Shown here piece by piece: positions 8,152 to 17,681 of a DNA stretch of 64,000 nt (position 1 is its first letter; each line of letters opens with the position of its first letter). The stretch is from JAWSVE01 sp033852115 (GTDB lineage: Bacteria; Pseudomonadota; Gammaproteobacteria; Pseudomonadales; Cellvibrionaceae), in NCBI GenBank assembly GCA_033852115.1, contig JAWSVE010000002.1, positions 682,001-746,000 of the forward strand. The letters run 5' to 3'. The position numbers and the translations under genes are program-made. The notes under the pieces were generated by a model. The model had not been told where the DNA came from and searched no databases. It worked only from the letters and a program-made list of their open reading frames with translations.

Positions 8152-11100
8152 CTAGTGAAAATCTCTCGAACGGTTACGTAATGTCGGTAATGCTTCACTG
8201 TAATCGATAATATCCCCGGCAATAACGTGGATGACGGAATCTTTTCTTTCTACTACGCCTTTAATCAACAGCAAGCGTCCTGTCAGAATTTGTTGACGAA
8301 AGCGTTGTAATACATCTCGCCAAATAACGATATTGCTATTGCCTGTCTCATCTTCAAGCGTCATAAAGATTACACCTGATGCGGTGCCGGGACGCTGGCG
8401 GCCTGTCACTAGTCCGGCGATGCGGACAAAGCGCCCGGTGTTTAACGTGTACAGATCTTGAGCGCGACGGCAGCGAGAGAATGTGTGTTGTTCTCGCAGC
8501 AGCGCCATTGGATGAGAGTTCAGTGTTAAACCCGTACTGTGATAATCCATTACCGTAGTGGCGACTTTATCGGGGGGCGCCATCTGTCTAGGTGTATAGT
8601 GGCTATTGGTGTTTTCTAGTTCGCTTAGACCAAGCAGTGGCGTCGGAGAGGCAATGGACTGTGTGTCCCAATGGGTTTGATGGCGATGCCCTGTCACGTT
8701 TAACAGTGCATCAGCATTGACTAGGCTACTTAGTTCCTGTTGGTTCAATTGCGCGCGTAGGCGAATGTCATGGCCGCTAGTAAAGGCTTGCTTGCGTGCG
8801 CTGACAATACGTTCAGCCGCAGCACGATTAAAACCTTTAATAATACGCATTCCTAAGCGAATGGCTGGTTGTTGTTCGAGTACCGGGTTTTTACTGTGGT
8901 GGTATAAACAATGATCCCATTGGCTATGGCGCACATCCACGGGCAGGATTTTAATCTGATGGCGTTGCGCATCTTGTATGAGTTGCGATGGGGAGTAAAA
9001 ACCCATCGGCAAGCTATTCAATAAACCGCAATAAAATGCGGCGGGATAATGACACTTTAACCAAGCGGAAATATAAACAAGCAATGCGAAACTAGCCGCA
9101 TGTGATTCTGGGAATCCGTATTCACCAAACCCTTGCATTTGTCGAAACAGTCGTTCAGCAAATTCACGATCGTGCCCACGTGATAGCATGCCATTAATCA
9201 CCTTATCGTGAAATTGTTGCAGGTGGCCGTTTTTCCCCCATGATGCCATCGCGCGACGTAATTGATCAGCTTCTCCTCCGCTAAAACCGGCGGCGACCAT
9301 TGCAAGTTTAATAACCTGCTCCTGAAAAATAGGTACGCCAAGCGTACGCTCTAATACGGCTTTGACGTCATCATTTGGGTAAGTAACAGCTTCTTCGCCA
9401 TTACGACGCTTTAGATACGGATGCACCATATCGCCCTGAATCGGGCCGGGGCGAACAATCGCAACTTGAATGACCAGGTCATAAAATGTTTTGGGTTTTA
9501 GGCGCGGTAACATGGCCATTTGCGCGCGGGACTCCACTTGAAAAACCCCGATGCTATCGCCCCGACATAACATGTTGTACGTTTTTGGATCTTCTTTGGG
9601 AATGTTGGCAATAGACAATGTATTTTCCGAATATTGGTTAATAAGTTCGATACTTTTTCTAATGGCGGTCAACATACCTAATGCTAAGACATCGATTTTT
9701 AACAAACCTAATGCTTCGATATCCGTTTTATCCCATTGCACGATAGTGCGATCCGGCATAGCCGCATTTTCAATTGGCACTAAGGTGCTAATAGGACTGT
9801 GTGTAATTAAAAAGCCACCCACATGCTGTGATAAATGTCGAGGGAAACCAATAATGTCTTTGACTAGCGATAAGAACTGTTGAGCTATGTGTTGATAATG
9901 TCCTGCTTTTTTTGCTCGATGTTTATTGTTGTTGGATGGTTCTTGAGAAGGTAATAAATTAGCTGAGCGAAAATGCTCGGCGAGTTGGTCAGCCTTGTTC
10001 CACCAAGCCATGCTTTTAGCCAATTTATCAATCAATGGATCATCAAACCCCAGGGCTTTACCGACATCACGAATAGCGCTACGAGAACGATAAGTAATGA
10101 CGGTAGCGGCTAATGCAGCACGCTTACGCGTGTACTTTCGATAAATATATTGAATGACTTCTTCTCGTTGTTCGTGCTCAAAGTCGACATCAATATCGGG
10201 TGGCTCGTTGCGTTCTTTGGAAATGAAACGTTCAAATAATAGATCGCTTTGTGCCGGGTCAACTTCAGTAATAAAGAGGCAATAACATACCGCTGAGTTG
10301 GCTGCTGATCCTCGACCTTGACAGAGAATATGTTGGCTGCGGGCAAAACGAACTAAGTCGTACACCGTTAAAAAGTAGTGTTCATACCGCAGCTCGGCAA
10401 TGGTAGCTAATTCTTTATCGAGTTGTTCTCGCACACTAGGGGGAATACCTTGAGGCCAGCGCTGTTGAGCACCGCTGAACGTGAGTTTGCGTAAATACAC
10501 CGTGGCATCTTGCCCCTTGGGCACTAGCTCTTCGGGGTATTCATAGCGCAACTCATCCAGACTGAAATGACAGTGATTTGCGATATGCACACTTTCTTCT
10601 AATAAAGCGGCGGGATAAATCTGCTGGAGTTCTTCAATGGGGCGTAAATAGTTCTCGGCGTTAGCGAGTCGCTGTGTGCCTAAGTCTTGCACGGGAGTGT
10701 TAAGGCGTATAGCGGTTAGCACATCGTGTAAGGGCTTTCGCGACAGGTGATGCATTTGCGCGTTGTTGCAGGCCACCATAGGGATTTCGCATATGTCGGC
10801 CAGTTGTTGGCAGCTGTGATAGTGCGCTTGGTCGTCGCCTTGCGCATTGAGTGTCACACCAATCCAGAGCCGGTGTTTGAAAAAACTGGCCAGTGTTTGG
10901 CCGAGTATTTGTATCGATGTGGGGGCTAGGCCGGCCTTGGGCAACCAAATAGCGAGGCAGTGTTGGGTCCCGAACTGTAGATCAGATAGTGCTAGGTAGT
11001 AGTGCCCCTTGTCGCTGCGCCGACGAGCCCGGGATATGAGCCCGGATACTTCACTATACGCAGTGCGGTTGGGGCATAACAGAAGTAGATGGATATCGGG

Positions 11101-11361
11101 TGCCTGGCTGTTGGCCTCGTTGCTTGGGTTGCTATGTAGGTGCAGTTCGGTACCAATGATGAGCTGTAAGGGTAACCCACTTTGACTGACGGCTTTGGCC
11201 GCGGAGTGAGCCTTTACTACCCCAGCTAGCGAGCACTCGTCGGTAATTGCTAATGCGCGATAACCCAATTCAGCGGCGCGCCACACTAGCTCCTCTGGGT
11301 GGGAGGCGCTGCGTAAGAAGGTGAAGTTGCTGAGGCAGTGTAGTTCGGCAAATTGGCTCAT
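8152..11361 (-). CDS. dnaE2: Error-prone DNA polymerase III alpha subunit DnaE2 (ImuC)
   Basis: A 1069-residue C-family polymerase. The N-terminus (AELHCLSNFTFLRSASHPEE) is the PHP domain opening typical of DnaE2. The catalytic palm includes PDIDVDFEHEQRE with its aspartates, followed by fingers and a C-terminal OB fold near residues 960-1040. DnaE2 works with ImuA and ImuB in SOS-induced lesion bypass and mutagenesis; it replaces DinB/UmuDC in many proteobacteria. imuA and imuB lie about 3.5 kb away on the same strand, separated by two unrelated genes. A perfect LexA box lies two bases before the ATG, and no Shine-Dalgarno sequence is visible. Confidence 0.97.
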   Translation of the reverse strand: MSQFAELHCLSNFTFLRSASHPEELVWRAAELGYRALAITDECSLAGVVKAHSAAKAVSQSGLPLQLIIGTELHLHSNPSNEANSQAPDIHLLLLCPNRTAYSEVSGLISRARRRSDKGHYYLALSDLQFGTQHCLAIWLPKAGLAPTSIQILGQTLASFFKHRLWIGVTLNAQGDDQAHYHSCQQLADICEIPMVACNNAQMHHLSRKPLHDVLTAIRLNTPVQDLGTQRLANAENYLRPIEELQQIYPAALLEESVHIANHCHFSLDELRYEYPEELVPKGQDATVYLRKLTFSGAQQRWPQGIPPSVREQLDKELATIAELRYEHYFLTVYDLVRFARSQHILCQGRGSAANSAVCYCLFITEVDPAQSDLLFERFISKERNEPPDIDVDFEHEQREEVIQYIYRKYTRKRAALAATVITYRSRSAIRDVGKALGFDDPLIDKLAKSMAWWNKADQLAEHFRSANLLPSQEPSNNNKHRAKKAGHYQHIAQQFLSLVKDIIGFPRHLSQHVGGFLITHSPISTLVPIENAAMPDRTIVQWDKTDIEALGLLKIDVLALGMLTAIRKSIELINQYSENTLSIANIPKEDPKTYNMLCRGDSIGVFQVESRAQMAMLPRLKPKTFYDLVIQVAIVRPGPIQGDMVHPYLKRRNGEEAVTYPNDDVKAVLERTLGVPIFQEQVIKLAMVAAGFSGGEADQLRRAMASWGKNGHLQQFHDKVINGMLSRGHDREFAERLFRQMQGFGEYGFPESHAASFALLVYISAWLKCHYPAAFYCGLLNSLPMGFYSPSQLIQDAQRHQIKILPVDVRHSQWDHCLYHHSKNPVLEQQPAIRLGMRIIKGFNRAAAERIVSARKQAFTSGHDIRLRAQLNQQELSSLVNADALLNVTGHRHQTHWDTQSIASPTPLLGLSELENTNSHYTPRQMAPPDKVATTVMDYHSTGLTLNSHPMALLREQHTFSRCRRAQDLYTLNTGRFVRIAGLVTGRQRPGTASGVIFMTLEDETGNSNIVIWRDVLQRFRQQILTGRLLLIKGVVERKDSVIHVIAGDIIDYSEALPTLRNRSRDFH

Positions 11362-11363
11362 AA

Positions 11364-11379
11364 CTGTATTAATATACAG
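11364..11379. promoter_or_regulatory. LexA (SOS) box before dnaE2
   Basis: The 16-base site reads CTGT-N8-ACAG with an AT-only core, a full match to the gammaproteobacterial LexA consensus. It lies in the 132-base region between dnaE2 and the divergent histidine kinase, almost touching the dnaE2 start codon. LexA bound here would block dnaE2 and could also affect the kinase promoter. Confidence 0.9.
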
Positions 11380-11493
11380 TTAAAATGCTGAGTGGAGAAC
11401 CCCGTTGAATATAAATGTGTGCTGGTGTGTGGGTGCTATGCTTTTAAAGTGGCACTAGTTCAATAGCGATATAGGCTCACTCATCTGGACCCA

Positions 11494-13401
11494 ATGAATA
11501 CAGCAAAGCATTCAGATGCCAATATGTCCCCGCAGCGTGGTAGAGATCATGTTGCTTCAGAACAGAAGACGCTAATTGATCGAGCGTTTGGGCTTAACTG
11601 GCGGATCATCAGCTATCTACACAATCCATTATCGGGTTGGGTGGTGCTGTGCGCATCGCTGACCATTACGGTTGTTGCCTATTTAGTGGCGAGTAATTTG
11701 GCCGAGCAGAAGGCTTTGCAGCGTTTTGAATACAGGGCGAATGAAATTACGCTGGCCATTGAAGAGCGAATGAATGTCTACGAGCAAGCCTTACGCAGTG
11801 GTGTTGCTTTACTTCGTAGTCAGGAAAACACGTCACGTGATGATTGGCGTAATTTCGTCACCACGATTGATATCAATCGGCATTGGCCTGGCATTCAAGG
11901 GCTTGGGTTTTCCGTACCGGTTCAACCTGAGGAGCTAGAACCTTTCGTGGCGGGCGTGCGTGCGGAAGGTTTTCCCGAGTTTGCAGTGAACCCTCAGGGG
12001 ACTCGTGACTACTATACGTCGATAATTTATCTCGAGCCTTTTGACTGGCGCAACCAACGCGCGTTTGGCTATGACATGTGGTCAAATGAAGTACGGCGTG
12101 AGGCGATGGCGCGTGCGGTAGAAACGGCTAATGCGTCAACGTCTGGAAAAATCACCTTAGTACAAGAAACTGATGAAAATGTACAAGCAGGTTTTTTGAT
12201 GTACCTGCCCGTTTATCATGGTGGCAATATTCCAGCCACCGTTGAAGAACGTCAGGCCTTGATACGAGGTTGGGTGTATGCGCCGTTCCGTGTAGGAGAT
12301 CTAATGCGCGGCATTATCGGTGCCGAAGATCCCAGTATTGAGTTTGCGATTTATGATGGCGATACAATCACGCCTACTGCGCTGCTGTTTCAAAGCAAAG
12401 CGGCACAGCCGTCTTCTCTCGAGCAAACAATAAAGCAAGTGGAGCTACAGGGCCGGCTATGGACAATTGTTTACAAAGATACGGCTAGTCTGGGAAATAT
12501 AGACGCGTCTGATCAGCCAAAATTTATTCTTATTGCCGGTATTATTATTGATCTGTTCTTGTTTTATCTCATTGTTTCATTGTATTCGATCAATCGCCAA
12601 GCGAAAAAAATAGCGGAAGAAATGACAGCGGATTATCGCCTTGCGACTGAGCGAGCTGCTGAGGCAAATCTAGCGAAGAGCAACTTCTTGGCTAATATGT
12701 CTCATGAGTTACGTACGCCATTAAATTCTATTATCGGCTTCTCTCAGGTGCTAACGCGTAATGTCGCCGATCGGTTAAAAGTGCGTGAGCTAGAAGGGTT
12801 GCAAGCAATTCATCGCAACGGTAAACATTTGTTGGCTTTGATTAATGATATTTTAGATATATCAAAAGTGGAATCGGGTAAAACAGAGTTAACGTTAACC
12901 TCGTTTGATGTGGTGGCTCTGATAAACACTAACCTAAAGGATTGGCAGGCCTTAGTAGATGAAAAAAATAGTGAGGGTAGTGATATATCACTATCCGCTA
13001 ATCTGCCAGAAAAAATTATCATTATGCGTAGCGATGAAACAAAGGTAATACAAATCATTAAAAATATTGTCTCGAATGCCATAAAGTATACTGATGCGGG
13101 GTCTGTTGTTTTATCTCTTGAGCAGAAAGGTGAAAATTCGGCTGATGAGCACGTCTGTTTTTGCGTTAAAGATACGGGTATTGGTTTGTCCGATGAAGAC
13201 CAACAAAAACTATTTAAAAGCTACTTCAGAGCAAAAGAGGTTCAGGGTACCGATCGGGAAGGCACTGGCCTCGGATTGATGATTACCCAGCAGTTAGTTA
13301 ACGCCCTGGGGGGTATTATTACCGTGCGTAGTCAGCTAGGTGAGGGTAGTGAATTTACCGTTATGTTACCCACGCTGCGCCGAACCGAAAAAAACGTTTA
13401 A
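11494..13401 (+). CDS. CHASE-domain hybrid-less sensor histidine kinase
   Basis: A 635-residue membrane kinase. A membrane helix near 48-70 leads into a periplasmic CHASE sensor (about 85-320, with WPGIQGLGFS), then a second helix near 345-365. The cytoplasmic part has a HisKA domain with the phosphorylated histidine at residue 404 (NMSHELRTPLNS) and an ATPase domain with the N box NIVSNAIKYT, DTGIG and GTGLGL. There is no receiver domain and no response regulator next door, so its partner is elsewhere. CHASE domains bind small ligands outside the membrane; the ligand is unknown. The gene is divergent from dnaE2, and its stop codon directly abuts that of the convergent monooxygenase. Confidence 0.92.
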   Translation: MNTAKHSDANMSPQRGRDHVASEQKTLIDRAFGLNWRIISYLHNPLSGWVVLCASLTITVVAYLVASNLAEQKALQRFEYRANEITLAIEERMNVYEQALRSGVALLRSQENTSRDDWRNFVTTIDINRHWPGIQGLGFSVPVQPEELEPFVAGVRAEGFPEFAVNPQGTRDYYTSIIYLEPFDWRNQRAFGYDMWSNEVRREAMARAVETANASTSGKITLVQETDENVQAGFLMYLPVYHGGNIPATVEERQALIRGWVYAPFRVGDLMRGIIGAEDPSIEFAIYDGDTITPTALLFQSKAAQPSSLEQTIKQVELQGRLWTIVYKDTASLGNIDASDQPKFILIAGIIIDLFLFYLIVSLYSINRQAKKIAEEMTADYRLATERAAEANLAKSNFLANMSHELRTPLNSIIGFSQVLTRNVADRLKVRELEGLQAIHRNGKHLLALINDILDISKVESGKTELTLTSFDVVALINTNLKDWQALVDEKNSEGSDISLSANLPEKIIIMRSDETKVIQIIKNIVSNAIKYTDAGSVVLSLEQKGENSADEHVCFCVKDTGIGLSDEDQQKLFKSYFRAKEVQGTDREGTGLGLMITQQLVNALGGIITVRSQLGEGSEFTVMLPTLRRTEKNV

Positions 13402-14877
13402 TTACTTAAACACCATCACCCCGTCGGGGATTTCTTCATTAAGCAGTACTTGTCGATCTGCTAGATAGTCCTGGTGTACCACCCAGGGTGGGCGATCCCC
13501 TTGTTTGGGTAATTTTGCTTCGGCGCGCTGTACATAGCCTGAGTTAAAGCTGAGCAATGGTTTTATCTGTAGGTCTTGAGGTGGTCGAGGTGGGCAGGCC
13601 ATAGAATACCCGGTACGATCCAAGTGATTAATCATCCGACAGAAATACAAGGCGGCCAAATCGGCTTTTAATGTCCACGACGCCATGGTGTAACCAAATA
13701 CCAACACGAAGTTAGGTACACCACTAAACATCACGCCTTTGTAACTGACAGTCTCGCCGAAATGTATGGGCTCATTGTTAACTCGTATATCAACATGACC
13801 ACCTGTCACCAACTCTAATCCTGTTGCTTTAACAATGATGTCTGCCTCTAGCGTGTGTCCTGATTTTAAGGTAATGCCACTAGAGGAAAAGGATTCAATA
13901 TCACCTGTAACGATACTCGCCGACCCATTGCGTAGCGCTGAGAAAAAGTCACCATCGGGTGCTAAGCAAATACGTTGGTCCCATGGCATATAGTCAGGCG
14001 TAAAGTGCTTGATGTCGATGCCTTCTGGAAGTTCTTTTCGGGTTAGCTTTAAAAGGAATTTCTTGGCTTTACCGGGGTTCTTTTGAATGCGTGAATTAAA
14101 AAAACGGCTAAGCCAGATATTTTTCTTCCGAGTTATTTTGTAGGCGAGCGTGTCGGACAACAGGCTTTTTAACAGATTGGCAATGCGGTCCTTGCCGGGT
14201 CGAGCGACGATATAAGTAGGTGATCGTTGCAGCATGGTGACATGTTTGGCTGTTTTCGCGAGCGTAGGAACTAGCGTTACTGCTGTCGCACCGCTACCAA
14301 TGATGACCATATTCTTATCGCGGTAATCGAGCTCTTCTGGCCAGAATTGTGGGTGAATAATTTCACCTTTGAAGTCTGACTCGTTAGGGAATAGTGGGTT
14401 ATGCCCAGCATTGTAGTTATAGTACCCAGACCCCATAAATAAAAATTGGGCAATAAACTGAAGTGTATTGCCGCCATGCTGAACGGTAATTGTCCAGCGT
14501 TGAGTTTCATCAGACCAAAATGCTTGGGTAACACGATGGCTTAAACGTATATGCGGTGTAACGGAAAATTTATCGGCTGTGTCATTGATGTAACGTTTGA
14601 TGGCCGGGCCATCGGCAATGGCTTTTGCATCGGGCCAGGGGTTAAAGCTAAAACCTAGAGTATGCATATCACTATCGGAGCGAATGCCTGGATAGCGGAA
14701 TAAATCCCAAGTGCCACCTAATGCATCTCGTGATTCCAATAATACATAGCGTTTTCCTGGGCATTGTTGTTGTAGATGTACCGCGGCGCCGATACCGGAT
14801 AATCCGCCACCTACAATCACAACATCAACTTCTTCGGGTGCAATTGTTGTGGGCGAACTGGGTTTTTCAGCGTGCAT
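13402..14877 (-). CDS. FAD-dependent Baeyer-Villiger-type monooxygenase (EthA-like)
   Basis: A 491-residue flavoprotein. The FAD-binding Rossmann motif GGGLSGIG lies near residues 22-29, and the Baeyer-Villiger fingerprint FKGEIIHPQFWP (FxGxxxHxxxWP) is intact, followed by the NADPH motif VIIGSGATAV. Length and sequence fit the EthA group, which oxidises ketones to esters or sulfides to sulfoxides. The start has a good AGGAAA site. It begins 25 bases after imuB on the same strand, so it is probably the third gene of the SOS-controlled imuAB transcript, which is unusual. The physiological substrate is unknown. Confidence 0.92.
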   Translation of the reverse strand: MHAEKPSSPTTIAPEEVDVVIVGGGLSGIGAAVHLQQQCPGKRYVLLESRDALGGTWDLFRYPGIRSDSDMHTLGFSFNPWPDAKAIADGPAIKRYINDTADKFSVTPHIRLSHRVTQAFWSDETQRWTITVQHGGNTLQFIAQFLFMGSGYYNYNAGHNPLFPNESDFKGEIIHPQFWPEELDYRDKNMVIIGSGATAVTLVPTLAKTAKHVTMLQRSPTYIVARPGKDRIANLLKSLLSDTLAYKITRKKNIWLSRFFNSRIQKNPGKAKKFLLKLTRKELPEGIDIKHFTPDYMPWDQRICLAPDGDFFSALRNGSASIVTGDIESFSSSGITLKSGHTLEADIIVKATGLELVTGGHVDIRVNNEPIHFGETVSYKGVMFSGVPNFVLVFGYTMASWTLKADLAALYFCRMINHLDRTGYSMACPPRPPQDLQIKPLLSFNSGYVQRAEAKLPKQGDRPPWVVHQDYLADRQVLLNEEIPDGVMVFK

Positions 14878-14902
14878 TGTGAATTTCCTGGCTGTCAGTG
14901 GG

Positions 14903-16468
14903 TTAACCGTAAAAACCGTGTAAATACCAACGTTGGTTCAATAGATTTTGGTAAACCCAACAATAACTGCCGTTGTTGTGACGTGCAATAAAATAATCAC
15001 GTTGTTGTCGGTGTTGCCACCAATGGCTGTCAATACGTTTTGGTCCGTAGACAACGCGTAATGGTGATGTTGCGCTCGGGGCATTATGTTCATCGGTTGG
15101 TAAATGAGGTGCGCTAATAGGAATAGCTTGTTGGCTAAGCCATAACGGAAGAATTTCACTGGTATTTTCTATGTTAGATATTTTGGGTAGGGTGATTCTA
15201 TCAATCGTCAAGGGTGTAACAGCCAGGCAGCTTTGTTGCAATTCGGGTAAATGTTCATCGCGTTCGTCAAGTATCGTTAAGGCGTTGTCGCCGAGCCGGT
15301 TCATCAATTTATCGAGTAATGCTTTGAAGTCGTTCAGTTGCTCGGTTGGCAATGATAATTCTGGAAATAAGGACTGGCTCGCGCCATCTAACGTTGTGAA
15401 TCGCTCAACCTTTAGAGCTAAGCTTTCTAGAGGTGCACTCAGCGAGAAAGATTCTAGTTTCAATCGTGTAAGGTGTTGCAAACCTGCCAGGTTTTGTTGT
15501 TTGCTGGATATGTCGACATTGAGCTGATCACTAGGGTGTTTAAAATAATAAAATGTCCAGCTGAGTTGACTAGCGGCTACACCGTGTTGGACTAAAAATT
15601 GGCATAGTTCGCTGAGTAGTTCGGTAATCGGCAGCTCTAATCCTTGGCTATTGGTAATCTCACCTTGGAATTCTCTATAAGATAAAAAGACTAATGAAGG
15701 AATAAAATCCTGCACGGGCCTCGCGGTGTATTGCTTATCATATAAATTTCCCGCCAGTGAAGCGAGTTGCTCTATCAGCGGTTTGCCGTAACGGCTCCCT
15801 AATTCAGTTGAAGGTAATAAAAATAGGTCCTTGAGTGTTGTTAAACCAGCGTTGATTAATTGTTGCTGCTGTTTTTCTGCCCCGTCAAGATAGGCTATTG
15901 GCATTTGTTCGAGCATTGTCTTCCAGTGCGTGGCGGGAGGGGCAACAAACTCGTTGAGAGGGGAATCAGATAACACTTGTTCAGGGTTATCTGTGCGAAA
16001 ACGGGCAAATAACCAAGCCGCTTCTTGGGTGTGCGCTAAGCCTTCAACGCAATGAAAGCCTTTGCTTTGCAAGCCGCGTTGGATTTGCCCTCTTAAACGA
16101 CTTACTCCTCTAAATAAGCGCAAACAGCCACTGACTTCTAGCAGCAAACTAAACGGCTTGTTGTTGACAGTGGGGGTGAATTGATAAGCCCACTCGGTAA
16201 GCTTCTCCAGCGCTTTTTGCTCGTGTTCATCGTTGCGTTCCATCACCTGTAGGTCTGGCTCTAAGGCGTAGGCCGTAGCGAGTCGCATATCGATACGTAA
16301 TCCTTTGGCTTGCGCTGCGGTATTCACGAACACCAGCCGCTGCTTCTCTACAATCGCTAACGGTGCCTGCGCCTTCCGCGCTCCCAATTGCCTCGACAGT
16401 TGATCCAAAGGAAGCTGCGGAAGATGGAGGCACAACCATAATTGATCGCGTTGTTGTGACTTTTTCAT
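14903..16468 (-). CDS. imuB: ImuB, catalytically dead Y-family polymerase-like mutagenesis factor
   Basis: A 521-residue ImuB. The N-terminal region (LWLCLHLPQLPLD, then AIVEKQRLVFVNTAAQAKG) is the Y-family palm-like fold, but the acidic catalytic residues of active Y polymerases are not apparent, as is normal for ImuB. The C-terminal region ends in WYLHGFYG, matching the typical family ending. ImuB acts as a hub that contacts the beta clamp, ImuA and DnaE2; QSLFPEL in the middle may be a clamp-binding motif. It lies 37 bases after imuA and should be co-transcribed with it under LexA control. Confidence 0.94.
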   Translation of the reverse strand: MKKSQQRDQLWLCLHLPQLPLDQLSRQLGARKAQAPLAIVEKQRLVFVNTAAQAKGLRIDMRLATAYALEPDLQVMERNDEHEQKALEKLTEWAYQFTPTVNNKPFSLLLEVSGCLRLFRGVSRLRGQIQRGLQSKGFHCVEGLAHTQEAAWLFARFRTDNPEQVLSDSPLNEFVAPPATHWKTMLEQMPIAYLDGAEKQQQQLINAGLTTLKDLFLLPSTELGSRYGKPLIEQLASLAGNLYDKQYTARPVQDFIPSLVFLSYREFQGEITNSQGLELPITELLSELCQFLVQHGVAASQLSWTFYYFKHPSDQLNVDISSKQQNLAGLQHLTRLKLESFSLSAPLESLALKVERFTTLDGASQSLFPELSLPTEQLNDFKALLDKLMNRLGDNALTILDERDEHLPELQQSCLAVTPLTIDRITLPKISNIENTSEILPLWLSQQAIPISAPHLPTDEHNAPSATSPLRVVYGPKRIDSHWWQHRQQRDYFIARHNNGSYCWVYQNLLNQRWYLHGFYG

Positions 16469-16505
16469 ACCAATAAAGAAACATTAATAGACTAAAGGCT
16501 GCGCG

Positions 16506-17273
16506 TTACGGAGTTGATATCGGTATTACGTTGTTGCTCTTGATTGAGCTTGAGGTGTCGCTCACAGCGGCGGTATTGTGTTGCAGTTGAACAAGGGGTA
16601 ATGGCAGTTGAAAGGTCGAGAGTGTTTGTAATTTTGTTAAATCAGGTGTCAGCGCTAGCTTAACTTGTTGCCCGCTCCAGCCGCCTCGCTGCTTCAAAAT
16701 GTTAAGCTGCAAGAGCCCTTGGGGTTCGCTTTGAAGGCTTAAGCGTAGCGCCGAAGGAGAGGGCTGCTTTGCTTGGCTGCGGTGCCGTACCAATGTGTGC
16801 CAGCATTGGCCGCGGTGAGCGGCTTGTTGTAAGCGTCGTAATTGCCGACTATCAAGTTGCGTAGTGACGGCCCAGTTGATGACTGCACTGCAGCACCCAG
16901 ATTGCAACACCTGCTCAGCACTCCAAAGCTGCTCGCGTTCATCACGGGGTGTAATTAATAATACCCCTTGTGGATTAAGCCCTAGCAATCGAACAGCGGA
17001 GGCAAAAGGCAGATACGGAGGCGAAATGAAGGCCACCCAAGGCCGCTGTTGTTGTACTTTGCGTAGTGCCGGTATGAGTAGGCGTAGTTCACCAATACCA
17101 ACATGAGGTAACAGCAATTCGGTGGTCGCGCTATCGGGCCAGCCACCATCGTGTAATGCCTTATCGAGTGGCGTATAACCGGTACTCAAGACTGTGGTGC
17201 GCCGCTTTAAGCGCGAAGCCTGCCAGACATTAGGTAGTTGTAGTAGCTGTTCTAATTCAGAATTCATCAGCAT
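16506..17273 (-). CDS. imuA: ImuA, RecA-like mutagenesis factor
   Basis: A 255-residue ImuA. The segment STGYTPLDKALHDGGWPDS followed by TELLLPHVGIGELRLL is the degenerate RecA-like core of this family, and the Walker A lysine is missing, as expected. ImuA is required with ImuB and DnaE2 for damage-induced mutagenesis. It is the first gene of the leftward imuA-imuB-monooxygenase run, and a near-perfect LexA box lies 18 bases upstream. A second ATG two codons in (17267) is equally possible as the start. Confidence 0.93.
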   Translation of the reverse strand: MLMNSELEQLLQLPNVWQASRLKRRTTVLSTGYTPLDKALHDGGWPDSATTELLLPHVGIGELRLLIPALRKVQQQRPWVAFISPPYLPFASAVRLLGLNPQGVLLITPRDEREQLWSAEQVLQSGCCSAVINWAVTTQLDSRQLRRLQQAAHRGQCWHTLVRHRSQAKQPSPSALRLSLQSEPQGLLQLNILKQRGGWSGQQVKLALTPDLTKLQTLSTFQLPLPLVQLQHNTAAVSDTSSSIKSNNVIPISTP

Positions 17274-17291
17274 GCCATCAAAATAAGTATA

Positions 17292-17307
17292 TTGTATAAA
17301 TATACAG
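17292..17307. promoter_or_regulatory. LexA (SOS) box before imuA
   Basis: Read toward imuA the site is CTGT-N8-ACAA, one base from the perfect CTGT-N8-ACAG consensus, with an all AT core (TATTTATA after the first arm). It sits 18 bases before the imuA start codon. This ties imuAB, and probably the monooxygenase behind them, to the SOS response. Confidence 0.85.
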
Positions 17308-17337
17308 TACTTTTATGGTTGTGCAAGTGCGCGGGCT

Positions 17338-17544
17338 TTGTCTGATGTGCTATGTCAAAGCGAAGAGCTATTTTCTATCGAAAAATCAAACACTTATACA
17401 TTGAACTCTGCGTCAGTGATGAAGTATTTCATTGATTGCATCCAGCGTAAGCAAAAATTGCTAGATATATCCGGCGCATCTGGTTATTTTGGGCCGTATA
17501 AACTAAAAAACCTATCTGTTGATGAGTTAATGCGTTGGTGCTGA
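17338..17544 (+). CDS. Possible small protein of unknown function
   Basis: An open frame of 68 codons that begins at TTG (17338) or, shorter, at an ATG at 17419. No good ribosome binding site precedes either start. The amino acid composition is normal for a soluble protein and the end (YKLKNLSVDELMRWC) looks protein-like, but no family is recognised. It is divergent from imuA, and the LexA box at 17292-17307 lies just upstream. It may be a remnant or a small real gene. Confidence 0.3.
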   Translation: MSDVLCQSEELFSIEKSNTYTLNSASVMKYFIDCIQRKQKLLDISGASGYFGPYKLKNLSVDELMRWC

Positions 17545-17681
17545 ATTTGCGTGCCCTCAAAAGGGGGCGGCAGGTTGTAACTGTCTACATCAGGAAGTTA
17601 TACCGGTGTATATAGTAGTAAGTAGATTGTATCTGTTGATGGATATAATAAGCGTCATAACTTTACGTATCTGTGAACACT

